The notes under the pieces: model-generated
The model's database searches: none
Seen by the model: the letters and a program-made list of their open reading frames with translations, nothing else
What the model was told of the DNA's origin: nothing
Origin: Orthonyx spaldingii
Taxonomy: Eukaryota; Chordata; Aves; Passeriformes; Orthonychidae
DNA: 64,000 nt
Assembly (NCBI GenBank): GCA_013397795.1
Contig: VZTJ01000079.1
Coordinates: forward strand, 432,128 to 496,127
Direction: 5' to 3'
Position numbers and translations under genes: made by a program
Shown here: piece by piece, positions 24,401 through 37,856 of the stretch
How positions within the stretch are numbered: position 1 is the first letter of the stretch
Layout: each line of letters begins with the position of its first letter

Positions 24401-27400
24401 CCCTCTCCTATAAGACACTATCTCATAGCAACAGTGCAATAAAGCACTTCCCTATCAACTGAGTGGCTCAGCTGCTAACTCTGCTCCAGTGCCTCAAGGG
24501 CTCTGCTGCCCAAGGGTCAGAATATTCTGCATCTTGTGAAATTAAGTCCCATCTTTGTCATGTTTTGGTCTCAGCCACTTCAGAAGATGTATGTGATGAT
24601 TAAGAGTCCAAATGTTCCTGCCAGGCCCTTCCTGCACTGCCACTTCTGCACATCAGGGCAATTCAGAGATGCTCTTTCCCTCTTTTCTTCAGAATCACTA
24701 CCCATATCTACAGAAGTGGAATCTTTCAGGTCTTCTGTTGCTGTGCTTAGTTGGAAACCACACGTTTTCTCACACAACTCTTTACAGGGATTGTATGTCT
24801 GATGTTTTGCTCCTTGTGGCACATTAGCCAAGAAATGTGTGTTTACAGACTTTGGGTATCCCTAAATGAAGAAAGCAAAACCCGCTGTGCCATCAAGGAT
24901 GTGTGTGCACACAGAGTGACACGGCCTGGGGGAAGGCAGCCACATCAAGTCCCTTTATGGAGCAATTGGTACTGAACAGCCTCAGGAGGGGAAAAAGGCA
25001 GGGTGTGAACGAAATTCCTCATCCTTCGAGAAGGCACCTGTGCTCCACTGCCCTGTTCCTTTTGTATTCTAATTCATTTACCTTTCTCCTTCCATTTGGC
25101 AGTGCTGAACTTCCTGTAATGATGGCACAGATACTGCTTGGGACAAACAAAGTAATATTGGATTGCTTTAGGCTTGAATTTACAGGAGTCTTTGGATGAC
25201 CTGCACCCACTGCAGTCAGAGTGGCTGCTATGGAAGCAGGGGACAAACACAAGTCCTTATTCTTGTGGCCAGGACCACTGAAAGCACAAGCCTAAACAGA
25301 GGAACCTGGTCACTTACCTAGCGGCTACATGAGAGAGGTGGGGGGGAGACTTCTTTTCTCAAGCTGTAGGTAGTGCACAAGGGCCAGGATCCTACATACC
25401 AGTTCCCAACTTGTTGCTTTTTTTTCTTGACTTGTTTGACTTGATTACATTTGTTAATGAAGTCCTGTCCTGCACAACTTAATACCCATAAGTCAAACCA
25501 TAGGAGAAATTACAGACAGCAATCACTGCTGCTCTCTGTGAATGGAATGCAGCTTTAATTGGGCCCTCCTAATTGTGTGTGTAGCTGCTCAGGGAAACAT
25601 GATGATGCTTATCTCATACAGGAAAACAAACTCCTCTCACTACTCCCCTGTAAACGTATGAGAAGGTGTGTATGCAAATAGTCACAAAAGTAAATATACC
25701 CATCTGCAGGCAGGGACCAGCAATTTTGTGCCATAGCAAAGCAATTCTGTACTCATTGATACTTTAATGTAGTTCACTGTAATTGTTTAAAACTCGTCCT
25801 AAAGACTATGTTGAGAACTTAAACAGGGCTGGGATACCATTCATATGCTCAAAGCAAACATCAACCCCTCAGCCACCGAGTTCACTTTGGATACTGTGAA
25901 CAGCCAATACTAACAGTGGAAACCAATCATCTGTTTTTCTCTAAGATGTTGAAACCTGCCCCTCCCCTACATTCAGCTCAAGAGATGCTATTACCTTGTA
26001 AACAGGAGGCATCCTTAAATCACTACATAATTAAAATTCCAATTATTCTGCATTTATGAGCTGCTCATGCTCCTACTAGTGAAGGGAATTAGGTTACTCA
26101 ATAATGCACCAAGTCAGGTGTTGTTTAACACCTCTACACTGGTGATGTAGGTGTTCAGTGCTGCATGTTAAACCAGCCACATCCCTGCCTGGTCCAGTGG
26201 TGTATTCCACCAATACCTGCAGAAAGCTTCTTGGGATGATTTGTATTTTGTAGGAGAAAAACAAAAGGAACAGACCTTACCAAACCATTATAACAATTGC
26301 ATTAAGAAGAAAAGGTGTATGATCTCTCCCATAGCTCTCCTACATAAGTGGAAGAGAAACAGGAAAAAAAGATGTGGGCAATGAGGTCTGAGAATGAGCT
26401 AACTTTCTTTTCTGTTCTTCACATTTGACATTATCTAATGAAAGAAGCTTTTTGGGGTTTTTGTAGGAAAACATAAAGAGAGACTAGTTCTGCTAGATAC
26501 TTTAACTTTTTTTTTAAAGAAAAAAAATTAAAATGAAAATGTTTAGTTAAGTGAGCATATAACAGAAAATTTACTGCAGTTTTATAATGCCTGTTAATAG
26601 GCAATGGGTCCAGAATCAGTATGACTGAAGTTCCCGGGGTGCTACAATGGAGACAAGAAAAGTAGGAGGGAAAATGTGTATTTACTACAGTTACCTTACA
26701 GTAGTTAACAAACTTAGAAAGAACACCTGGAATTCTTAAAGCACTAAATGTTTCTAAGGAACAGTAATGATATAATTATGTTATACTTCCATATACAAAT
26801 CTTTGAAACATAATACATTCTTAATGTCTACACACTTGCACATTGTATTTTTCCTCTTGCTTATTTCCAGAGATCAAATTATATATTCAGTATATTCTGA
26901 TTATTCTCTGCCTTTTCCTCCAAAGGCACTGGCTTCACTTCTTAATTGCGACCCAGTGGAGATAAGTTCACCACAACACAATTTAATGAACTATGGAAGA
27001 CTTACCTCTTTCTGCATGAAGTATCAAGCTGCATGTCAGAGAAGGAGTATCTCCTAGGTGATGTTTCAGTAGATAATAATTAACTAAGACACTTCCTAAA
27101 ATAATACCACCCACACACAAATGCGGCCCTTCCCCTCCCCAAATTGGACAACACATAAAGTGAATTAATAAGCCAAGGACACCATTCCTAAAAGAAATTC
27201 AATGGCACAATTTCTTTCCTCCATGAACTCACAGATTAGAAATCAGAAACCTACAGTACAGACAAGGGAATTTTCCTGTTTTTCCCCTTCAGCTTCAAAG
27301 GCTGAATTGTACTTGATTTACCCTTCACATCAGTCTTGGATGTGCCATCACCACAGTCCCTTCCAAGTGTGGAGACTTTCCTTTTTGCCCTAAGTGATCC

Positions 27401-30400
27401 TGAACAGATCAGCAGCAGCACTCTCAGCACACACAGCTGCCAGCTTGGCACCTCCTGCCCCCTTTGCTGGGGCCTTTGGGAAGAGATTTCTTCAGCACCA
27501 GCCTTGCTGTATTTTTAAGTTATTTATATTTTTGTGTAGGGAAAAAACGTCAAACTTTAAAACATGCCCTGTGAAGTGGCCTGGGGAGCAGGACTGAGCT
27601 GCCTCCTCTCTCCCTCCCAGCACACCACTGTCCTTCATCTCCCTTGTCCACAGCTGCTGTTTCCAGCGTGTCCCTACCTTGAACAGCGAAGGCGTCCTTG
27701 TGTCCCTTGATCTTTGTATGTTTTTGTTGCAATTTAATCTTAATTAGATTTCAAATTCCTCAAATTAGGGCACACAAGCCAAATGCTGCCTCCTACTGAG
27801 TTCAGACGGGTGTGTGGATTTTTAGGCATTTTTACAGCTTTCAGCCACTTTGATCACAGCTTCCACGCCATCACGAACAGATAGGCATGTGATTAAAATG
27901 AAAGATGTTTCACAAAGAACTGCTGAGACAGCATTTCAAAAATTCTGACTATTTTAATATTCATTTATTAAATGTTTCTGTGTTTCTGTCCTTTTAGCAA
28001 CCAACCACTGATGCTGTTACAACATTCAAATGGAGGGCTAATTATTAATATTCCAAGAGAAACCCTATTTGCTACAACAGCAGCTGCAGTTAGCAAGGCA
28101 AACCATCTTCTTGTAGTCATTTAGAGGAACCAGGAGCAAGCACAGAACTCTGGTCTTGATAGCAGCAAAGTATTTGTCATCTCCTTCTCCACGAAGAAGG
28201 TGCATGGTGTTAGAGGCTCACCTTGGGAAAAGGCAATTCTGCTTACTGGCTGTGACTTTGCTCCCTAAACAAAGCATTTATTAGACCTGTTGCATGTAAT
28301 GACTGTTTTCATAACCTAGTTGCATGAATCTATTTCTTTTATTTAGCAAGCTTGACTACTCTTTGTCAGGAATTTCACAAAACTAAGGTTCCTTGAATGC
28401 ACAGCTGCATTTGGATTGCATGTCCGTCTTCTCCACAGCTGTGTCTTACCTGTGGGCCACCTGGAAAATGGGAAATGGGAAACCAGGTGCAGGTGGCCAA
28501 GCAGGTCCTTTAGACACAGAATGGGACAGTCTACAAGTTGTTTCACTGATAATGTTCCTGTCACAAGGAGGAGCTGAAGCCAGACCCTGTGGCTTGGAGC
28601 CTCCAAGGAGAGGTGGCCAGGTCAGGGTATGCAAAATATATGGGAACCATTCTACACTACATTTTCAAGTCCATGGATTGTTTTTAAGATGACTAAAAGG
28701 TCCAAACAAAGGGAAGAAAAGTAAGCTTACACCTAGAGAACCTCAATAGATAAAGGACTGTATGTCCATACAATAATTATAGTAGCTCAGAGACTTAATG
28801 GATGTTGAAACTACAATTTAAAGGGTACAGTGACCAGAAATGCATCTGAAGCTATGCCTTTGGTTTGAACTATAAACCAGAAAGAATCTCTCCAAGAGGA
28901 GATTGAAGTAAAGCATTTTAGGAGTGCTCCGCACCAGATACAAATAACCACCCAGCTGGAAAGTTGCATTTCCTCACTGGGCCAGTGCAGAAGCATGGTC
29001 AGCAGTAAATGTGCCTGCATTTAATGGTCCTTTTTGCAGCCTCACTCAACTTCACAGGGAAAAATCCCAGCCCCAGATTTCTTCAGAAGCCATATTGGCT
29101 TTCTCACTCTTCAGAGAACTTTTGAGGATGAGTCTTTGAGGGTGCAGAGCTCTCCTCCCCTCCCTGTGGTTCCCCGTGCTGCTCATCTGTGGCTCCAGCA
29201 GTGAGCAGTGCTGTGTACAGATCACATTAGATACACTCCAGCTGCTCACAGCAACCATGTTTTAACCCTCCTGCAAACACACATATTTCAGATCTCTTCT
29301 AACATTTATTTCTATATCTGAAAAGAACAGAAAGATACATCTGGGCAAATAACCAAAGCTTCAGAATGGTTAGTTTGTTTTAAAATTCAGCTTTTCCCCC
29401 CAAAAATTATGCAGAAGCAATGCATGTAGACTCTGCTGCAGCTGAGGCAACCTCATCCTTTAAGCTGCACTTCCATTCAGTCATTGTCCCTCTGCCCAGA
29501 CAACAGTGCAAGCCCCTGTGGAAATGAGTGGGACTGGAAGGGGACACTATCCAGAAATCCTACAGGCATGTTAGGGTGGGAAGGCCCTAAAGCACCAGTG
29601 GTCAGTCACAGCAGGTTCCAATGACACCTCTGCTTTCAACCTTCTGGTGCACTGGGCACATGAATCGTCCTTGGATTGCTTTAGCCACTCATACACATAA
29701 ATAGCTATTTGCTCAGTGATTATGTTGGCTCCTAAAGCAAGTGGAGGTCCATGTACTTTAAAAATAGCTTTAGAAAGCCTATTCAAAGACCCTTGAATAG
29801 AGTAGTAACTTTTCTCTTGACTTGCTTTGGATTGTGTCCCAAGAAGTTATCAGTTCCTGCAGCCCCTGAGCTTCAATAGAGTTGAACTCAGCTTACTGAA
29901 CATGACACTCTGCTTTTTTCTTGTTACTGGTTAAAATTCATATTCACAGTGCAGCACTTTGAATCAGAGGTTTTCCCCAGATGCCTCTGATGCTTATCCT
30001 CCTTTGTTATATAGAATGCTACTTCATCTTGCAGAGCTGGTGGCCTCTATTCAAAATCTACCATGCTGCAAAGAATGATGTTGTCAAACAGACTGATCTT
30101 TCTCCAATAGCTTTTGCAGCACTTTTGTTATAACGATGTTAAAGATAACATGAGAGAGAAAAGGAACAGATTTAGAGTCTTGGGATAGCAAAATACAAAG
30201 CACAACAAAGAATCACAATACTGATACTTGTAATTGAAAGAGATGCTGAGTAAGTCTATTCTGAGTTTTGGGGACGAATAAGGAAATGAGTAATGTAGGT
30301 TGATAAAAACTATAAATAGATTTTTGTGAAAAATGGTAACAATATTATTTTTAAGGATTGTTCATTGCTTTGTTTTACTGCTGTAATGGATATTTAATTG

Positions 30401-31733
30401 TGCTAACAGGAAAGAGCATCAGTCCAAGACAGCACACCTTCAGCAGTCTGAGCCTCCAACTCACAGTTAAGTTAACCCAGGGAACTATTAAGTACAATAA
30501 AAGACCAGGAGTAGCACATATATCATGGGAACAGAGAGCCACAGCACTTACTCTAGCTCTGTGAGACAGAAATTATAATGAACAGATTTTAAAATGCATT
30601 AATATGGACAGTCCTTAGTAACATTACCCTGACCTAAAGTTATGGCCCAGCCTTTGGAGCTGAGTTCTGCTCACAGGGTCAACGTCTGTGCTAAATGGTA
30701 CAGATTGCAGATGGTGTTTTCTCAAATAACATAAAGATCTCAATCACTTACTGGTAGCTCTATGTTAGCAGATTTATACTAGTGCCAAATGCTTTGCAAA
30801 ACCTGAGTTGCTGAAGAGTAGAAAGTCCCACAGAGAAGAAGGAGCTAGTTAGAGGTACAGGGAGCAAAGCACAAGGTTCATTATGCAATTACACGTCCAA
30901 AGACAGCTTGTGCAAGTGAAAGAGATTCTACTAATATCCTCCTTCGTGGGAATTGTTCTATTCTTCAAGTAAACAGAAAGTACAGGTCGCCCTGAACTCG
31001 CCTTAGTTTGGCTGGATTTTCTATTCCGTGGAGTTAGCCCTGCTCCCGTTAGAAAGAAAGACAAAACTCAATGGAACAAGAAGCCCTAAGATAGTGCCTA
31101 ATGTTAAATAAAGCCTGGATCTCCTCGTTGCTGAGGGGCTGCCCTGCTGTTCTGCACAGATGGAGCTGCAGTACCTGGGGAATGTTCTTGGAGCAGAGAT
31201 GCGCTGTCCCAGGGCCCAGTGCACCCAGTGTGCAGCCAGCTGCTCCTGCATTCACTCCTGCGATGTTTCTCTCTCTTTGCTGCACCTAGTGAACAAGTTT
31301 TAAAGGATACAAACACCAAGTGGACAATGTACCTGTTGGGTTCTCTCCAAGTATCTTTTTCTTGCATTCTAGCTTTGTAAACAAGTTTAAAATGCAGCAA
31401 AGAGGAGAATTGCTAGTGACACTTCAGGCCTTGCTGGGTCTCCTACCATTGCCACTCTGAATAGCACAGAAAAGTAGTTATGCCAATTAAAAGGCTTGAA
31501 GTAATAATTTCGAAACAGCAGATGTCTAACTTGTCATTTTTGAGTGAAGTCATCTACCACAATTCCTGAGTTTTCTGGATTTTTTGCACAAAGTGTTGTA
31601 GCCTGCACAAGTCTTATAATTAAAAAGCTATCATAGTGAATAGCATGTACCAGAGTTGAGGATTAGGTGATCTTATTCCTGTAATAGGATTTGCCTGCTA
31701 ATTGTCACTGAAATGACAGCAGCCTCTGTTATT
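21452..31733. other. Intronic non-coding tract
   Basis: About 10 kb with no exon, RNA gene or clear transposon. Features are limited to low-complexity patches: an A-rich run at 23487-23508, a three-unit imperfect ACTTCCC repeat at 22352-22400, and a G-run near 25340. Open frames (up to 120 codons, at 21819-22181) have no recognisable domain. Several AT-rich stretches, such as 23800-24130 and 26450-26560, hold only simple AT-rich composition. Confidence 0.55.
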
Positions 31734-31850
31734 AGGAGCATAGGAATTGCCATGGTGGCCCAGATCAGCAGCCTTTCTATCCATTAAAGTACCCTGGCTT
31801 TAGCACCAAGCAGTATATAATGGTTTAGAAGAAAATGCAAGGTAGTCTGC
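31734..31850 (-). mobile_element. Possible ancient L3/CR1-type LINE 3' relic
   Basis: The + strand reads GGAGCATAGGAATTGCCAT, then GGCCCAGATCAG, a TCTATCCATTAAAGTACCCTGG block and TTAGAAGAAAATGCAAG. The order and wording resemble an old amniote repeat, common in reptiles and birds, of the form AAGAATTGCCATACTGGGTCAGACCA, GTCCATCTAGCCCAGTATCCTG, CAGAGGAAGGTGCAAG. I associate it with L3-type LINE 3' ends. Because the reverse-complemented 3' octamers would lie at the left, minus orientation is most likely. The copy is heavily diverged, so family assignment is tentative. Confidence 0.42.
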
Positions 31851-34800
31851 TCTGGAATAAACTGCTATCAGGTAAATGTTCTTCAATATTCTCATTAGTA
31901 AAACATAGATTATGCCCTAACCCAGGAGCACTCATATTCTTACAGAACTCCTTTTATGTTGGGAAAGAAACACAATCTTTTTAATTTCTCTTCGTAAAAT
32001 TCTCTCTCTGTGACTCCCAGACAATCACATAATTCAGAAGACACATGGTGTGATGGCTCTCCTTTTTCTTCATCTGAATTTGTTTGTGGCATCCCTACCA
32101 CACCCAGAGCGGTCCATGATGGTTGCATGGTTAGAACTTCATGGAAGACAAAGACCAAAACTTGAGGGGTTCACCCAGAAATGTGTGACACAGTGATGCA
32201 AAGAGTGAGATGCATAGAGAAGACTCTTTCCTACAGCCTGTTCCTGAAATCATCAAGCTTCAGAATCAGTTCAAGAAACCTTGGATTTCACAAGACAACA
32301 GCAGCCGTTGTGGAAATTGCAACTGAATCCAGTAATAACTCCTACTGGCTTTTGGAAAACAAATCCAGATCTTTAGGCAGGGCTGTCAGGAAAGAGGTGA
32401 GCTACAACAGCTTCCCTGGGCAGCTTCCCAGTAACAAGGGATCCAGAGCACCAAAGAACCACCTTTGCTGCATCAGCACAGTCCTGCCGTGTCACCCTAT
32501 GTGTATAATCTGCAAGGAAGGAGGATGCTGAGGAGGGAGAGGAATAGAGGTGGGTGATGTGAGAAGAGCAGCTCTTGGAATGTTTGTCTCATCAAAGCTG
32601 AAAATAATGCCTGCCCGTGGCTGGATCACAGATCAGTCTGGTTCTGACTTCACTTATAAGCTGCAATCATTTAATGATTTGGGATTCTTCTTTCTTTATA
32701 CCCCAAAACCAAGTGATCATTCTGAAAACTTAGACTACGACTTCTGCGTTTCTGTTTCAACTGCACAAGTAAGACTGAAACAAGCTCTGAAAGCAGTACA
32801 CTGCAATATCAGGTAATTATATCACAGTACATTCAAGCTCTTTCAAATCATTCATTAGTCAAACATCTGCTGCAGATTAATATTGGGCCAAGCTTGTCTA
32901 TTAAGTAATTCAATGGGCTTCAGTCCATTTAAGCAAGAGATGATCTGTTACAACACACATACTGTCTGTGAACAATTTACTCTGGTTTAGAGCTTCTCCC
33001 TTGCACTGTTTGAAATCCTCTTGCAGTGCAGTTGCTATTTACTAGCTTGTGCTGACACATCCACTTTTTCTGACTTAATTCAGGAAAATTCAAAATTCAA
33101 AAACACACTGCCAAAGAAATGAATTTATTCAATAAGGCCTGCACTGTCTACTCTTACTGATTCTGTAATGCTGGAATAAACAAAGTCAGAAATTATGCCT
33201 GGCTTTCTAGGCATCAATAAAACCTCATAAATCTGCAAGCATTCATAAATTGCACTGTATAAAACCTGATATTAAGGGAACTCAACTTGGAAAATTCATA
33301 TGACATTCTAACCGAACAACAAATGAAGCTAATATGTATTGATTGCATTAACAATTCATAAATGCACAGAAAAGAAATAAACAGTCTTTATAGCATTGCC
33401 ATGCCTTTGAGGCATTGATTAAACTCTGTAGATGCTGGTCTGTCACTCCAGCAACTGTTCAATAAGTCCAGTGTTTGTCCATCAGTGTCTTTTGTCATTG
33501 GTCTGACTGTCCTGCTCCTTCCCAGGTTGGCAGCTGTTTCAAAAAATGAACTGTCACCGTGGGATAATCAATTAATCAAGCCTGAATTGCTTGACCGAAT
33601 CTCCTAATGAATGTTAACATGTAAACACTTGTCAGACACTTTCAGACCAGAGGGTTTGTGTGCTTGTGTTGGTGTCTGGGAAGCTGACTGGCAGCACAGC
33701 CCGTGAGCACAGACCTGTCTCATTGTGTTAATAATGCACATTGCTTACGAGGATTTCTGTAAAATAGATTAGTTGCAACCATAATGATTTTATTGATTTT
33801 ACAATCTTTTCTCCTTCTATGGAAATGGAGATGAATCTTTGCAGGAAGAAGTTGGTACCATACAGGAACTAGGGGAGTACACGGGGTGTGAATGGTTGAT
33901 GCACTTTCGTGAGCCATTGCCTCGCCTCACAAGAGCAGTTTGTAGCCAATCCCTGCAATTACAATACTGCTTAGCAACACCCCAAAAATCCTATTGCTGT
34001 GTCAATGATAAGCCTCATTCACAGGGATTACATTTGTTAAATTAATATTAAAAGTATGCAACAGTTCTCTGTGAAGATGTAAATTTTAATTATTTTGTAT
34101 AAATACGGTGGCTTAAACCACTGTGGCTGTGATTAGCAGAGGAGTGAAGGGTGACTATTTCAGCAAACAGTATTAATTGTCTGCTATGCTATCCAGGATC
34201 CTGAGGCACATTAAAGTATCAATTTTTGTTCTCTAAACTTATTCTTGAACCTTTAAATAAATCATTTTATTATCCAAACTGGTCAACAGAATGGGTTAAA
34301 GATTTTTTTAAACAAAAGCATTTTATTTCTAAGGTCGGTGGATTTCAACCAAACACTAGATTTTTTCCCTCAGAATTTTTGTTTCTTTTTTTTCCCCTAC
34401 AAAACTCACAAAAGGAAAAATTCAATATGTTGTTTTTCTACAATGAAACACAACCGTTTTACATATAAATACACTTTTTTCTGGAGCACTTCCCCTCCTG
34501 ACCAACCCCCACTGAACTGCACTTTTTAATATGACAGCACTTACTCAGATGAAGGTTTATGGATTTAGTAATCCAACTTTAGTCAGGCTGGCTGTAAATT
34601 CAGAGCCTCTAGTCATGTATCTGTAGCGATGAGCTGCACTGTGCCAGTTCAAAGCAGAACTCCCCTCTGGTTTACATGGGGAGGTGTGTTGGAGACTGGC
34701 CAGATGATGCAGCCAGGCAGTGTCAGACTTTGCATATAGGAATGATTTTACAGTATGTTCTTTCTAGAATTCAAAATCGCAATTTATGGACAGGAACTAT

Positions 34801-35502
34801 CTTTTAACTTTTATTTTTTTAATACTGCCTCTGCTCTGAGCAGATGTTTGAAGATGCAGGAAGCTAATTTAAACGTGCAGAATGTCATTCTGTGCCCCAC
34901 ACACCGGCGCGCGCCCGTCTGCGGGAAAGGGCAGGGAAGGCGCGGGGCTGGCAGTGGCACGCCGGAGTCTGGCACATGGCACTGTGTGCAACCCACAGAA
35001 TGCACCTGAATTTGGAAGGGCTGGCATTTATGAACTTGGATTAAGCTGCTTCCTGTGATTACAGAGCTGTATTTCTGGGTGACTTTATCAGGAGCGCCTG
35101 GGATGGAGCCCTGTGGGGCTGTTTCAGGGAGCCCCCAAAGGGCAGCAGCAGCCCCAGCTGGGCAGCCTTGGGGTTCTCTGAGTAAACAACACACAGCAGT
35201 CAGTCCAGGAAAATGCCATTCTAATTAGAATAATTTTTATTTAGTTAATTTCGTTTATGAAAATGGCACACAGACCTGTGGAATGATGGGCTTTTCATTC
35301 CAAAAGGAAGCAGTATGTTCTTCCACGCCTCCCAGATCACACAGTGCTATTAATCTGATATAGAAAGCATCAAAGAATGAAAATGGCATCTGAGACAGTA
35401 CGTACCACACTATACACATGCTTTGCCAAGTATATAAAAGCATGAAAATATGCTTCCGGTTGGTTTAATGCTAGTTACCCTATATATTTCTCTTTTTGTT
35501 AG
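31851..35502. other. Intronic non-coding tract with possible regulatory patches
   Basis: No exon is recognised. The interval 33100-33620 is AT-rich and has many TAAT/ATTA cores, including a TAATCAATTA dimer at 33565-33574. A sharply CpG-dense patch follows at 34904-34965. These could be conserved regulatory sequence, but conservation cannot be judged from one genome. Open frames here, the longest 127 codons on the minus strand at 34811-35194, cross the GC-rich patch and look like chance frames. Confidence 0.5.
34904..35026. promoter_or_regulatory. CpG-dense patch with clustered TGGCA motifs (candidate NFI element)
   Basis: Ten CpG dinucleotides fall in about 65 bp (34904-34965), including the 10-bp palindrome GGCGCGCGCC at 34906-34915, in surroundings that are CpG-poor. 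Four TGGCA pentamers follow at 34949, 34955, 34970 and 34977, and a fifth at 35022. TGGCA is the half-site recognised by nuclear factor I, originally described in chicken as the TGGCA-binding protein. A function as an intronic enhancer or minor promoter is inference; the motif clustering is what is directly seen. Confidence 0.3.
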
Positions 35503-35560
35503 TGTCATCAAGGTTGGAAAAGACCTCTAAGTTCACTGAGTCCAACCATCAACTTACAAG
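35503..35560 (-). mobile_element. CR1 LINE 3'-end fragment
   Basis: The + strand carries TCATCAAGGTTGGAAAAGA, then CCTCTAAGTTCACTGAGTCC and AACCATCAAC. This is the reverse complement of the 3' end of a CR1 subfamily whose usual form is AAGGTTGGAAAAGACCTCTA, then AGATCATCGAGTCCAACC. The terminal octamers are lost, and similarity fades into AT-rich unique DNA after about 35560. No coding sequence is left. Confidence 0.82.
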
Positions 35561-37834
35561 GCCCAATCTTTTTGTCACATTATTGTAATAGAATATTTAC
35601 TTAAATTTACTTATATTATTACATTCAATGCAAACATGTGAAGTCAGTTTCCAGAAAGCGACTAAACTTATAAACGTTGGCCTTATCAACTTTCCAGAGC
35701 TTGAATTTAGATCAGTCAATGTACAGCTGCTCTGTTTTAATCAAAACTGATTTTTTAATATTGTTGCCATTTGCTCCTGTGGAACCACATGCGTGATAGA
35801 GCAGAGCAGCATGTTTCATTCATTCCCTACATTATAGGTTGTAATATAAGTGCTTCTTCTGAATATCCATGAAATTAATATGTAAATGAAGTAGTGGTTA
35901 TTTTCTCAAGCATGAGACATGCTTTTGGAGGAGAGGCAAGCAAGGAAATCCCACCCAGGCTGCAAAAAATATTCTCTAGCTGTGCCCTCCTGAGTGTGGT
36001 CTTCAAAACAAAAGGAAAAGGAGAAAGGCAGTGTTCAAGTGTAACAAAAATTTATCAGTTAATACAGCTAGCAAGTTTAGTTTGCTTATCCTCATAGAGT
36101 CTGATTCTCATTTATGCTTTTCCACTCTAATTCATACCCTGGGAAAGTCCATGTAAATAGCTAGAAAGTATAGAGGGACATTAATGTAACTAAAAATAAG
36201 GTTCTCATAATGACTTTAGATATATATTTATTAATAAATAAATAAAAAACAGCCTGCAGTCGTCAGAGATCACTGACAGGTTTTATTTAAGGAATGGACA
36301 TTTTTGCTACTTCTCTGGATTTAACAAAGTCAGTAGAAGGCATGCAATAATATAAAGGATTGAAAAACCATTCCCATTTATGAAGCCTGGACTCTCCCAA
36401 CATGGTATTCTCAATCCTTTAATACTCCGTGATGGCATTTTTGGGCTGATAATAACTATTCTACTATATTGTTTGGGTTTTGTTCCCAAGCTCATTTAAG
36501 CTTGCATACGTGTGTAGCTGCAAAAACCCCAAAATCCAAACAGAAAGGCACGTTGTAGCGAATACATTAAATCTGTGTTCTCAGTGGAACCACACTGCTG
36601 AACATTAGCACATAACTTAGCCCACTGCCTCAGTCAGGGGCTCTGAGCAGGCATCACCACACAGGATTATCCTGCCCCATTGCAGGTTTACTCATTTCCA
36701 AATGGCCCATAGGCTGAACAGATGAATCCAGCAAACCCCAGCACTGGGTTATAATGAGAGATGCCCAGGTTAAGTGTGCATGGAAACGCCGTTGCAGTGA
36801 TACTTGAGTCCCATCTATTTTCAGCAGTGCTCACTTTCATTTACGGAGCAGCAATGACATTTCTGACACATGCTCTGTGGCTGTCATAACATTTATTCTT
36901 AACCTTTTGCCAAAAGCACCCGGGGCTGGAAGCTCCCCACTACCTGCCATGGACAAGTCTGCTGCATATCCACAAGATGAGCAATTCCTACGTCACCTTA
37001 AAGCCTCAACCCACCAGGAGCTGCCTGGGAAGTTATTGCCTGTCAGCTGCCTGCATTTTCTTGTTCAACAAGGACTTGACTTTGGGGAATCTCTGAAGTG
37101 TATTTCATATGGTTTCAAATCCATTTCCATACCTTCTAAAGTGCTTTATCCACAGCACATCTATGATTATCTAACACCACGTTACAGGGACCTTTTTGGA
37201 AAGACTTTGCCTGAAGCACTGATTTTGCAAACGTAGTCATACGTGCTAAACCTTAATCGTGTGCCTTCTCCTGTGAAAACCAGTGACACAGTGTGAATAT
37301 TTGCTTTATACTCAATACACTATGGAGTGATATAATGACAGAAAAGCTTCTCTGTGTAAACAGACTAAGGATTGTGAGAAACTAAGCAAAGAAACAACAC
37401 CTACACTCCTCCCTTCTTCCCTCATTGCAAAAGTTTTTTCTCTCTCTCAGTGGTATTACTGTATATTTCAGCTTCTACACTTCTAAAGTTGTTTTTAATT
37501 CAGTGTTTTCATTTAAAAATGCTGGCTGAAGATATAAAGAACCTATAGTATCAGTATTTTGAAGGCTAATTAAACTCACTATCAATTTTCAAGCTTTTAC
37601 AAATTATTTTAAATTTATTTGGTTAATCTTAACATAGCAGAGGTTTGGGGTTTTTGTACAGTCATCTTTAATATTTTCTGTTAAGATGAGGGCAGAACAC
37701 TTATTTCATGAAACACAAAATGAGAACTACTTACATAGCCACCTGATTGCAGGAAAAAGGGATTTGGAAGAAACCTCATGCTTTTGAACAAATTTTTAAA
37801 ATAATGTTTAACATATGACAACTAGTGTTGTTGT

Positions 37835-37856
37835 TAATACTAATACTAATACTAAC
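37835..37856. repeat. Short TAATAC microsatellite
   Basis: Three perfect TAATAC units plus a partial fourth. Too short to be unusual, but a possible length-variable site. Confidence 0.85.

Noticed and set aside
29565..29625. GGGTGGGAAGGCCCTAAAGC resembling a CR1 3' block
   Set aside because: The matching words are too short and the order of the following blocks does not fit CR1.
34378..34440. Translation KEKFNML...NETQP compared with the expected start of the second CHST8 coding segment
   Set aside because: Only a KFN match is shared, no convincing acceptor precedes it in phase, and the continuation does not fit.
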